DNA from: Methanobrevibacter ruminantium
GTDB taxonomy: Archaea; Methanobacteriota; Methanobacteria; Methanobacteriales; Methanobacteriaceae
NCBI GenBank assembly: GCA_004553595.1
Contig: SFKZ01000061.1
Location: 1-6,305 of the forward strand
Direction: 5' to 3'
DNA length: 6,305 bases
The notes below the pieces were generated by a model. It saw nothing but the letters and a program-made list of their open reading frames with translations. It made no database searches and was not told where the DNA came from. Shown in pieces: positions 1 to 5,469 of this stretch; the stretch's first letter is position 1; every line of letters begins with the position of its first letter. A program made the position numbers and the translations under genes.

Positions 1-17
1 TTAATTCACTTCCTTCC

Positions 18-37
18 ATTTTCCCACCGGGGAAAAT
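18..37. other. Perfect 8-bp hairpin after the acyltransferase remnant
   Basis: ATTTTCCC (18-25) and GGGAAAAT (30-37) pair perfectly around a 4-nt loop. No T-run follows on the minus strand, so it is not a standard terminator. An ATG at 19 on the minus strand opens a frame (MEGSEL) that leaves the window, too short to judge. Confidence 0.4.
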
Positions 38-57
38 TCTATCACACTATTAAGATT

Positions 58-757
58 TTAAACAGCCCTTTTTGTATTTTTTTTGTGCTGAATAGTTACG
101 AGCAATATAATAAAACAGAATCCTACAAATGATAAAATCCAATGCTTCCGATTTGCTTTATTCATTGCATAGTAAGAACCGAATGCAATTAGCATGAAAT
201 ATCTGAAAAGCAACAATCTATATTGCCCTTCATTTACCATGTACGGAAATTTCAATACCTCAAAGAAGAATGTTCCAAAGCAACTACCAAAACTCCTTTC
301 CAATTATACTTTCTAACAAGAACATAAATTATTGGAAAAAGGAACATTATTTGTATCATTTCTGGATAATAATAACTTCCAGGACCATTTCCTCCTTGTA
401 AGAAAAGAGCAATTTCATGTACGAAAAATCTTTTCATTCCTGTGGGATTACGAATGTACAAAAATACTTGAACACAGAAATCTATCATGAAAGCAATGAA
501 GTACGGAATTGTGTATCTTATTAAATTTTTAAGAAGGTATTTTTAGAATCTAATGTTTCTATTCCGTTTTTTTGAAACGATTTTGTATACACATAACCAG
601 ATACAAGCATAAAGAAGGGAACTGCCATGTCTATCCAAAATGGAAAAAGTAATTTTACTCTTTGCTCGTCCGTCCAACTAGCATGTGTAAATATTACAAA
701 AATTATACAGATTCCTTTTAATACATCTACAAAATGATTTCTTTTTTGAGTTTCCAA
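58..757 (-). pseudogene. Acyltransferase family 3 membrane protein, frameshifted and C-terminally truncated
   Basis: Three pieces in two or more frames read as one integral-membrane O-acyltransferase (Acyl_transf_3). A TTG at 757, 6 nt after AGGAAGG (770-764), begins LETQKRNHFVDVLKGICIIFVIFTHASW, with the family's early His, then PFFMLVSGYVYTKSF. The frame stops at 521 but resumes as NLIRYTIPYFIAFMID if one A is restored in the A5 run at 526-530. A second shift near 280-300 separates YYYPEMIQIMFLFPIIYVLVRKYNWKG from CFGTFFFEVLKFPY and YRLLLFRYFMLIAFGSYYA. The product ends at 58 after about 232 residues, while the family usually runs to 330 or more, so the last membrane helices are missing. 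Intact relatives acylate sugars or cell-envelope glycans. It follows brnA by 28 nt and may be co-transcribed. Indel errors in assembly are an alternative for the shifts but not for the short end. Confidence 0.75.
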
Positions 758-785
758 TTTTTTCCTTCCTTTTCGGATTGTGTTT

Positions 786-998
786 TTATTTACTAAACGC
801 AACTTCCAAATGTTTTTTTTCTTTTACACAATCCAGAAGATAATAATTGATAATATTCTGATAAGGCATACCTGTTTCTTCTGCCATATTTTTGAAATAA
901 TCAATTACCTGATCATCAAGGCGAATTGTTATCTGTTTTTTGAGTCTGTCTGCATAAGGATTTTTTATCCCATTTGAAAAATCATAATTATCTCTCAT
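786..998 (-). CDS. brnA: BrnA-type ribbon-helix-helix antitoxin
   Basis: A 70-residue antitoxin. The ATG at 998 is chosen because GGAGG (1011-1007) lies 8 nt upstream and the previous stop is one base away (TAAAATG). Residues 21-35 (KQITIRLDDQVIDYF) form the strand and first helix of a ribbon-helix-helix DNA-binding fold, and 45-64 (MPYQNIINYYLLDCVKEKKH) complete it; the YQxxINxxL pattern is usual in BrnA. It should bind and neutralise BrnT and repress the shared promoter, probably at the ATAATTAT pair. The RHH lies towards the C-terminal half, as in BrnA; the N-terminal ~20 residues probably contact the toxin. It is intact and ends 28 nt before the acyltransferase remnant. Confidence 0.88.
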   Translation of the reverse strand: MRDNYDFSNGIKNPYADRLKKQITIRLDDQVIDYFKNMAEETGMPYQNIINYYLLDCVKEKKHLEVAFSK

Positions 999-999
999 T

Positions 1000-1287
1000 T
1001 TATTTTCCTCCATACTGTGCGGCTTCAAGGTTATTTGCTTTTCTTGCCGATATGATTCTAATTCTGTCATTTTCCCTGTAACAATGACAGACAACCAGCA
1101 TATGTAACTCGGAACTTAAACCAAGCATTACAAACCTATCTTCGTCCATACTTGAATGATCCGGATCTGCAATTAAAATTGCGTTTTCATCATAAAAAAC
1201 ACTTTTTGCTTCCTCAAAAGTTACTTTGTGTTTCGTATAATTCAATCCAGCTTTTACAGGATCCCATTCAAAGATTATTTTACCCAT
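1000..1287 (-). CDS. brnT: BrnT family ribonuclease toxin
   Basis: A 95-residue toxin of the BrnT family, RelE-like ribonucleases that block translation when free. Family motifs are all visible: FEWDPVKAGLNYTKHKVTFEEA at 6-27, a VFYD segment at 30-33, D41 with DEDRFVMLG at 48-56, LVVCH at 64-68, and the C-terminal RIRIISARKA at 75-84. The ATG at 1287 is chosen because FEWD follows within a few residues as in the family; extending to the TTG at 1323 would translate the -35 box. No Shine-Dalgarno precedes it, and the promoter suggests a leaderless message. brnA starts one base after its stop, with the brnA ribosome site inside the brnT end. The frame is complete, with no missing motif, so this system is probably functional. 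Confidence 0.9.
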   Translation of the reverse strand: MGKIIFEWDPVKAGLNYTKHKVTFEEAKSVFYDENAILIADPDHSSMDEDRFVMLGLSSELHMLVVCHCYRENDRIRIISARKANNLEAAQYGGK

Positions 1288-1323
1288 AATTATATTATAA
1301 TTATACAATACTTCTTTTGTCAA
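1286..1323 (-). promoter_or_regulatory. brnTA promoter with a double palindromic operator candidate
   Basis: The gene strand has a consensus -35 TTGACA (1323-1318) and, 18 nt on, TATAAT (1299-1294); further TATAAT copies lie at 1305-1300 and 1294-1289. Two copies of the palindromic octamer ATAATTAT (1304-1297 and 1293-1286) are 11 bp apart, about one helical turn, covering the -10 and the start codon. This suits cooperative binding by the ribbon-helix-helix BrnA, which is known to repress its own operon. A transcript from this -10 would begin at or near the brnT ATG, with essentially no leader. Confidence 0.65.
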
Positions 1324-1330
1324 ATAAAAA

Positions 1331-1371
1331 GGCGGACTTGACTGCCTGTCGGCTACGAACCTTTGTTATGT
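1331..1371 (-). other. attC: Half attC site (third site, recombining arm lost)
   Basis: The plus-strand arm 1342-1371 is close to attC1: CGGCTACGAACC (1350-1361) and TTGTTATGT, with T1349, C1353 and G1357 in the extrahelical positions. The apical stem GGCGG (1331-1335) and CTGCC (1342-1346) survives with one G-T pair and an ACTTGA loop. Below that stem the partner arm is absent: 1322-1330 is AAATAAAAA and runs straight into the brnT promoter. The lost part includes the gene-strand R' core (GTTRRRY), where IntI cuts. Confidence 0.75.
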
Positions 1372-1372
1372 G

Positions 1373-1724
1373 CTATTTCCTGTCTGAAATCAATTTTATG
1401 ACCGCATCAACTAGCTTTTGATAGTTTTCTTCTGATAATTTTGAAACTTTTCTTTCAAATGAAAATTTATTCACGGCTCCAATAAGATGAATTACAGCCA
1501 CAGAATCTTTTGAAAGTCCTGTTTCTTCTTTTTTAAAGAGAATATTCGGTTCGTACTCTGATGGAACCAAATTTGATGTGAAAGGAATGGCGACAACTGT
1601 ATTCAAATCTTTTATTCCAAGCAAATCATTCTGCATCACAACTGCTGGCCGGATTTTTGAAGGGAGACTTCCAACAGGAATACCAAAGTCGAAAGTCTAT
1701 GAGCCATATTTCACCATGTGTCAT
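1373..1724 (-). pseudogene. mazF: MazF/PemK-type mRNA interferase, broken by a 7-bp duplication
   Basis: The ATG at 1724 lies 8 nt after a GGAGGA ribosome site and reads MTHGEIWLIDF, the classic MazF start. It then goes out of frame and stops after 30 residues. In another frame from about 1684 the family sequence resumes (GIPVGSLPSKIRPAVVMQND, then TVVAIPFTSNL, and ending in KLISDRK at 1373). The break is a tandem repeat, AAAGTC at 1685-1690 and again at 1692-1697 on the plus strand. Removing one 7-base copy restores IDFGIPVGS and gives a 114-residue protein, the usual MazF length. An intact MazF would cut mRNA at short sequences and be held inactive by the antitoxin encoded upstream. The stop is directly followed by the third attC remnant, so this gene ends its cassette. 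A residual 88-residue frame from 1639 lacks the N-terminal strand and is unlikely to be active. Confidence 0.85.
1685..1697. repeat. Tandem duplication inside mazF
   Basis: AAAGTC, G, AAAGTC: a 7-bp unit repeated, with the seventh base of the second copy diverging. Its net +7 length is what shifts the mazF frame. The pattern fits replication slippage and could revert by loss of one unit. Confidence 0.8.
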
Positions 1725-1908
1725 TTTTCAGTTCCTCCCACATGGCATTCATTGAGCTTCGGGCAATGTCATTTTCCATTTCTGCGTAATTTTCTTCGTT
1801 GCGTTTATTCTTCAATGATTCAAGCATTTTGCCCATGAGAATTATTGTCTGTTCATAAGAAAGAGAAAGTACCTGTTCTGTAAAATCTGCAAATGCGGAA
1901 TCTGACAT
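1711..1908 (-). CDS. Small antitoxin-like protein upstream of mazF
   Basis: A 65-residue acidic, mostly helical protein (MSDSAFADFTEQVLSLSYEQTIILMGKMLESLKN and on). The ATG at 1908 is preceded 7 nt away by AAGAGG, so I prefer it to longer in-frame starts that lack a ribosome site. The function is inferred from position: it overlaps the start of a mazF/pemK-like toxin gene by 14 nt, the usual antitoxin-first order. The LSYEQTIILMGKML helix followed by a charged C-terminal segment ending EELKNDTW fits an antitoxin with an N-terminal dimer or DNA-binding part and a toxin-wrapping tail, though I cannot assign it to a named antitoxin family. The frame is intact while the toxin is broken, so this may be an orphan antitoxin. 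It could still neutralise a related MazF or regulate its own promoter. Confidence 0.65.
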   Translation of the reverse strand: MSDSAFADFTEQVLSLSYEQTIILMGKMLESLKNKRNEENYAEMENDIARSSMNAMWEELKNDTW

Positions 1909-1932
1909 AGCTATACCTCTTTTAACAAGTGT

Positions 1933-1968
1933 ATCATATTTTTTGTAAAACTGTGCATATTTATTATA
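1933..1968 (-). promoter_or_regulatory. Possible promoter elements for the antitoxin-mazF pair
   Basis: Two -10-like hexamers lie in the AT-rich gap after the YARHG gene: TATAAT at 1968-1963 and TATGAT at 1938-1933, the latter 24 nt before the antitoxin ATG. Neither has a good -35 box at 16-18 nt spacing, so an own promoter is possible but not shown. Confidence 0.25.
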
Positions 1969-1981
1969 AAAAGGTATTGAA

Positions 1982-2986
1982 TTATTTTTCTTCAAATTCC
2001 TGAATCAGTTCGATATTTGCCCGGTCTGTATCGGTCAATTTGTCATCAGAATAATTTTCATCTGGGGTGTACCATGCATATTCATTGAATAAAGCCTGCA
2101 AATCTTCACTCTTGAAGATACGGCCATGGCGTGCATAAATTGCATTACGCCAGATTCTCAATGCAGCTTTAGAAAAACCTTCCAAATCTGCCGGTAAAAG
2201 TGGACGTTCAAGTTTTGTGTAATCTATTCCTGCTTCTGCAAAGAAGTCCGGGCTACCGTGGATTTTTTCAAGTTCCTCGCTGGATACGGTTTCATCTTGG
2301 ATGTATTGTTTTTGAATATAATCATATCTATACAAATGCCATACGTTATAACTATCAAGAATTTTAACACCCTGCCTTTGCTTGTAATTTATAAATTCTA
2401 TACAAGTTTTATCGGCATAACTAAATTTCAGAATCCAACAAAATGAAAAATCTGAAAGATCTGGAGTAAAAATATGTATATAATTTACAATGCCATCTGT
2501 AGAAAAAGAAAGAAGTTCATCAATACCATCATGATTAAAATCATACAAGAAAGAATCTGTTTTTAACAGACGGAATTTTTCAATTTGATTTAAAATTATT
2601 CCATTATTATATTGCAAATTTACAAATTTAGCTAAATTGATATTATCAGAATCATTTGAATCTGGAAGAAAGTCAAAATGTTTAAAAACAGTTTCATTTT
2701 GTATTAAGCAACATTCAAAGCAATAATCAAAGTCTGTTTTTGAGTTTTTCCAATCAAATATTGCTAACCAACAATTATTAAATGGGGTTATACATCTATA
2801 CGGAACAACTTGAACAAGAGTATGGAAATCATAATCATATCTAGTCTGTATTTCATTAGATTCTATAATTATTTTTGTTGCATCTTCTTCTGTCATATTA
2901 TTTATCCCATCTTCGTCAGGAACTTGACAGAAAGCATTCGTAAAAAAAATGAGAAGTATTAATATTGTAAAAATATATTTTTTCAA
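1982..2986 (-). CDS. Secreted YARHG-domain protein
   Basis: A 334-residue protein. The TTG at 2986 is chosen because it gives a good signal peptide (MKKYIFTILILLIFFTNA, probable cleavage after TNA) and follows GGAGA in the leader; an upstream extension would translate attC2 and the leader. Residues 148-157 (YDFNHDGIDE) look like a calcium-binding D-x-N-x-D-G loop of the kind seen in FG-GAP or EF-hand-like repeats. Residues about 268-332 form a YARHG domain: RNAIYARHGRIF at 280-291, FNEYAWYTP at 300-308, then LTDTDRANIELIQEFE. YARHG domains occur in exported bacterial proteins, but their function is not established. The central region is rich in Asp, Asn and aromatic residues and resembles no family I can name. 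It is the first gene of its cassette and is followed 73 nt later by a small antitoxin-like gene with no attC between them. Confidence 0.8.
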   Translation of the reverse strand: MKKYIFTILILLIFFTNAFCQVPDEDGINNMTEEDATKIIIESNEIQTRYDYDFHTLVQVVPYRCITPFNNCWLAIFDWKNSKTDFDYCFECCLIQNETVFKHFDFLPDSNDSDNINLAKFVNLQYNNGIILNQIEKFRLLKTDSFLYDFNHDGIDELLSFSTDGIVNYIHIFTPDLSDFSFCWILKFSYADKTCIEFINYKQRQGVKILDSYNVWHLYRYDYIQKQYIQDETVSSEELEKIHGSPDFFAEAGIDYTKLERPLLPADLEGFSKAALRIWRNAIYARHGRIFKSEDLQALFNEYAWYTPDENYSDDKLTDTDRANIELIQEFEEK

Positions 2987-2995
2987 TGATATTTT

Positions 2996-3024
2996 TCTCC
3001 AAAAGCGCCCCAGTGCGGGCGTCC
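2996..3024 (-). promoter_or_regulatory. Cassette 5' leader, copy 2: GC hairpin, T4 and Shine-Dalgarno
   Basis: Identical over all 29 bases to 4283-4311 and in the same place, immediately after the R' end of an attC. It carries the same CGCCC/GGGCG hairpin, CTTTT and GGAGA (3000-2996). Here GGAGA is 9 nt from the TTG start of the YARHG gene. Identity ends exactly after GGAGA, where the two coding regions diverge, so the block behaves as a shared translation leader. Confidence 0.75.
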
Positions 3025-3091
3025 GCCTAACTAGCGTTTTAAACGGTGGCAAGGCTTGACCTTGACATCCGCTTTGAAAACCTTGTTATGT
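3025..3091 (-). other. attC: Integron attC recombination site 2 (complete)
   Basis: A 67-bp site bounded on the plus strand by GCCTAAC (3025-3031), a perfect RYYYAAC core and so GTTAGGC on the gene strand, and GTTATGT (3085-3091). The inner arms 3036-3054 and 3060-3081 pair with one A/G mismatch (3065/3049). Three bases stay unpaired, T3068, C3072 and G3076, with the same 4-nt spacing and identity as in attC1. The loop is CTTGA (3055-3059), also identical. The stem sequences differ from attC1 while the structure is kept, which is how attC sites are conserved. It marks the end of the lipoprotein cassette and the start of the YARHG cassette. Confidence 0.9.
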
Positions 3092-3131
3092 GATTTTATC
3101 TTAATACATCACATTTATTTAAGTATATGTA

Positions 3132-3148
3132 TTCTCTGTTTGAGAGAA
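3132..3148 (-). other. Small hairpin in the 3' untranslated tail of the lipoprotein gene
   Basis: TTCTCT (3132-3137) and AGAGAA (3143-3148) form a perfect 6-bp stem with a 5-nt loop, 26 nt after the lipoprotein stop. No T-run follows on the gene strand, so it is not a convincing intrinsic terminator; it may only stabilise the mRNA end. The rest of the gap down to attC2 shows no gene. Confidence 0.3.
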
Positions 3149-3173
3149 AAATGGAACTGCAAGATTAATATAT

Positions 3174-4277
3174 TCACTCATCTATATCACCGAAAAGCCA
3201 GGTATCATCATCTAGATAAAAATTTATCTCTGCTATGCATGTATCATTATAATCTGATCCAGGATATATTTGAGAAACTAAAATATATCCATTTGAAATA
3301 TAATCGAAAATTTGATAGTCCAAAGTATTATCTTTGACAGGAAATCGTTCATTTGCATCAGTTAAATGGATCGAAATTTCCGAATCGGAAATAAATTCAT
3401 TAGCAATCTCTTTTATTTGATTATTTTTTTTATACAAATATTCTGTTTTGCTGTACCCGTTAATTAATGCAATTTTTTTAGAAAGTTTAGGATATCCTAT
3501 ATAGATATCAAACAAGTCATCATCTGTATTTTCAACAAAACTTGTGGCTGGGTTTCCATCAAATGCATTACATAGCGCATATTTTAACGGTGTTTTTTCA
3601 TCCCATAAATAATCAGATGCATCAATATTTATTGAATTCCATTCTTCAGAAGGATAGTAAGCAGCTCCTTGTTCTATGGAATACACAGGAGGTTCATCGT
3701 TAAATCTAAAATAGGTTCCAGAGCATAAACCATAATATTGTCCCTTACATTTTTTTATTTCAAATCCATCAGCATCATTTGATGTTTTGAATTTTATATC
3801 AGCCATATTTTCAAAGAAAATAAAACCTTTTGCCTTTTCTTTTTCTTTAATTATTTGAATATTGGTAAACTTAAGACATAAATGAATATCTCCCCAGATT
3901 ATTTGTGATTGATATTTTGAAAGTATCTTATATGTGTCATTTTTTTTCCTTAAAAGAATAATCTGATGACTTGGTACGGAAACATACTTATCAATAATTG
4001 GAGAAATAAACCATACAAACTCATCTTTTCCTATTTTTTCTTCGTATGCAAAATATTTTTTTAAATCTTTTATCATAAAAACATCTGGTTGTTCAACTTT
4101 TTTAAATTCTGCAGAACATTTGCTTACAAGCATTTCTTTTGAACTTGTGTCTAACAAAGTCATATACTTACTTTCTGTCGGTAAAAGATAATTTAGATCC
4201 GGTTCACCGCTTTTTGCATTACAGGAAAAAAGAAATATGATACCTGTTAAAAATATCGATATAATTTTTCTATTCAT
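3174..4277 (-). CDS. Lipoprotein with C-terminal NADase-type glycan-binding (discoidin-like) domain
   Basis: A 367-residue protein. The ATG at 4277 is chosen because GGAGA lies 5 nt upstream and because it gives a clean lipoprotein signal peptide: MNRK, a hydrophobic stretch, then the lipobox LFSC with the lipidated Cys at 19. It is expected on the cell envelope. Residues 20-230 are an unrecognised region. Residues about 232-360 carry the pattern of the NADase-type glycan-binding domain found in spirochaete surface proteins: NAFDGNPATSFVE, IALINGYSK, YKKNNQIKEI, IHLTD, YQIF and IYPGSDYNDTCIAEINFY. Ligand and role are unknown; surface or host-glycan binding is an inference from the domain name. 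The gene forms its own cassette between two complete attC sites, with an 82-nt untranslated tail before attC2. Its start overlaps the stop of the upstream DUF262-HNH frame by 8 nt, which may couple their translation. Confidence 0.8.
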   Translation of the reverse strand: MNRKIISIFLTGIIFLFSCNAKSGEPDLNYLLPTESKYMTLLDTSSKEMLVSKCSAEFKKVEQPDVFMIKDLKKYFAYEEKIGKDEFVWFISPIIDKYVSVPSHQIILLRKKNDTYKILSKYQSQIIWGDIHLCLKFTNIQIIKEKEKAKGFIFFENMADIKFKTSNDADGFEIKKCKGQYYGLCSGTYFRFNDEPPVYSIEQGAAYYPSEEWNSINIDASDYLWDEKTPLKYALCNAFDGNPATSFVENTDDDLFDIYIGYPKLSKKIALINGYSKTEYLYKKNNQIKEIANEFISDSEISIHLTDANERFPVKDNTLDYQIFDYISNGYILVSQIYPGSDYNDTCIAEINFYLDDDTWLFGDIDE

Positions 4278-5469
4278 TCTGGTCTCCAAAAGCGCCCCAG
4301 TGCGGGCGTCCACATAACAATTGGTTGTACCGCACGCGGCTTGACCGCGTGTCGGCTACGAACCTCTTGTTATGCCTTGTTACTACAATGTCAGATTTTC
4401 TTCTATTACAATCACGACAAAGCATCTGACAGTTTTCAAGATTTGTTTTACCGCCCTGACTCCACGGAGTTATATGGTCGGCTTCCATTTCTTCTAATTC
4501 GAAATGCTTACCACATATTTTACAAATTCCGTTTTGCTTTGTATATGCCTGTAATTTTTCATTATCTGAGAAAACCCTGATTGAAAGGTATTTTTCATTC
4601 CTTGTAAGTACATAGGGATAGATTCCTGATTTTTTTGTTACATCGTCATCGAGTATCAGTTTTTTTATCTCTTCTTCCAATTTTATTGTATCGAATTCCG
4701 CATCTTTATATTTGTTGTACAGTTCACCCCAGTTTATTCCTTTTGTATATTTAGGTCTTTTTGTAGGAAATACAGCTTTTACCCAGGCGATTACTTTCTG
4801 AAAATATAACCACAGAGCGGAAGCATTTTCATCATGCTGATGAATTCCCATGTACTCGTCAATCTGACTGTTTGAAATCCAGTCAATGGCTGTCTCCAAA
4901 ATTTCCTGACGGTTTGCAGTTCCGCTTACATAATCGCCACCGAGCGAAACGGCAGGACAGCCAATTTTTGAAAAATATTTTTTTGCGTCTGAAACCCACG
5001 AGCCACAGTAAACGGCATTTCTCAACTCTTGAGGTGTAAGTTTTTCACCTGCAATATTTATACGCTCGAACCATTTCAATTTTTCGCTGTTTGTACCACT
5101 GCAGATGTAAACATTGAGTTTATAATCCAGGATCTTTTTCTGCTCGTCATCCTGCAAATTGTTGAAGAATCTCATTAGGTGGGCAAAGTCGCCGTTTACA
5201 TACTGACAGATTGAAATTGTTCTTTGCTGACCATCGATTACTTCAAAAGTTCCGTCTCCACGGTCTGCCCAGTACATTACATTGAGCGGAAAATTCTGAA
5301 CAATAGAATCTATTACAGCGTCTCGCTGTTTTTCTTTATAAACAAATTCTCTTTGGTAGGGTGGCCGCACATCAAGTTTTCCACCGTAAGCCACAACTCC
5401 GTCTTCTGCATTGTCGAAAAATCCTTCTGTAAGTTCACGGATTGTTATTTCAGTTTGCTTTATTTCCAT
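4270..5469 (-). CDS. DUF262 (GmrSD-N-like) plus HNH endonuclease, with a tail encoded by attC and leader
   Basis: A 399-residue protein. Residues about 5-110 resemble the DUF262/GmrSD N-terminal domain, with RPPYQREFVY near 35-44 and the signature IDGQQR at 78-83; in GmrSD and BrxU this motif is linked to nucleotide binding and hydrolysis. Residues 316-361 form an HNH/zinc nuclease domain: C316-x2-C319, EADH (H332), GG, N346, C351-x2-C354 and N355. The protein probably cuts DNA, and the upstream methyltransferase, with which it overlaps by one base, probably protects the host. The HNH domain ends near residue 361. The last ~35 residues (RHNKRFVADTRSS and on) are translated from the attC site and the next cassette's leader, so they are likely acquired by cassette joining and not ancestral. 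The stop TAG overlaps the next gene's start (ATGAATAG). Nuclease identity is strong; the substrate is unknown. Confidence 0.88.
   Translation of the reverse strand: MEIKQTEITIRELTEGFFDNAEDGVVAYGGKLDVRPPYQREFVYKEKQRDAVIDSIVQNFPLNVMYWADRGDGTFEVIDGQQRTISICQYVNGDFAHLMRFFNNLQDDEQKKILDYKLNVYICSGTNSEKLKWFERINIAGEKLTPQELRNAVYCGSWVSDAKKYFSKIGCPAVSLGGDYVSGTANRQEILETAIDWISNSQIDEYMGIHQHDENASALWLYFQKVIAWVKAVFPTKRPKYTKGINWGELYNKYKDAEFDTIKLEEEIKKLILDDDVTKKSGIYPYVLTRNEKYLSIRVFSDNEKLQAYTKQNGICKICGKHFELEEMEADHITPWSQGGKTNLENCQMLCRDCNRRKSDIVVTRHNKRFVADTRSSRVRYNQLLCGRPHWGAFGDQNE
4283..4311 (-). promoter_or_regulatory. Cassette 5' leader, copy 1: GC hairpin, T4 and Shine-Dalgarno
   Basis: This 29-bp block directly follows the R' end of attC1 and is identical to 2996-3024 beyond attC2. 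On the gene strand it holds a 5-bp stem CGCCC (4308-4304) and GGGCG (4297-4293) with a 6-nt loop, then CTTTT, then GGAGA (4287-4283). GGAGA sits 5 nt from the ATG at 4277, so it is the ribosome-binding site of the lipoprotein gene. The hairpin could act as a weak terminator, an mRNA-stabilising 5' structure or an insulator against upstream readthrough; the sequence does not decide. Confidence 0.75.
4312..4375 (-). other. attC: Integron attC recombination site 1 (complete)
   Basis: A 64-bp imperfect inverted repeat bounded on the plus strand by ACATAAC (4312-4318) and GTTATGC (4369-4375). The outer arms pair perfectly over CATAACAA (4313-4320) and TTGTTATG (4367-4374). The inner arms 4323-4339 and 4345-4364 pair fully except for three unpaired bases, T4352, C4356 and G4360; the loop is CTTGA (4340-4344). 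Bottom-strand attC sites are recognised by IntI through extrahelical T12'' and G20'', eight bases apart, exactly the spacing seen here. The orientation fits cassettes whose genes read on the minus strand. The whole site lies inside the open frame of the DUF262-HNH gene. Confidence 0.9.

Noticed and set aside
786..1094. Longer brnA starting at 1094
   Set aside because: The extra residues overlap the conserved end of brnT, while the ATG at 998 has an ideal GGAGG site.
1373..1639. The 88-residue frame as a complete MazF with its own start
   Set aside because: It lacks the N-terminal GEIWLIDFG strand and the conserved RPAVV core, which are present upstream in the sequence on the two sides of the duplication.
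3056..3337. Plus-strand frame across attC2 and the end of the lipoprotein gene
   Set aside because: It is antisense to a well-supported gene and to an attC, with no ribosome site or recognisable protein pattern.
4283..4311. Leader hairpin as a strong Rho-independent terminator
   Set aside because: The stem is only 5 bp and the T-run only four, and it sits directly before a ribosome site, so a leader role is more likely; weak termination is not excluded.
2996..4375. The repeated blocks as a CRISPR array or insertion-sequence ends
   Set aside because: Only two copies about 1.3 kb apart, no regular spacers, no transposase, and the folds fit attC sites.
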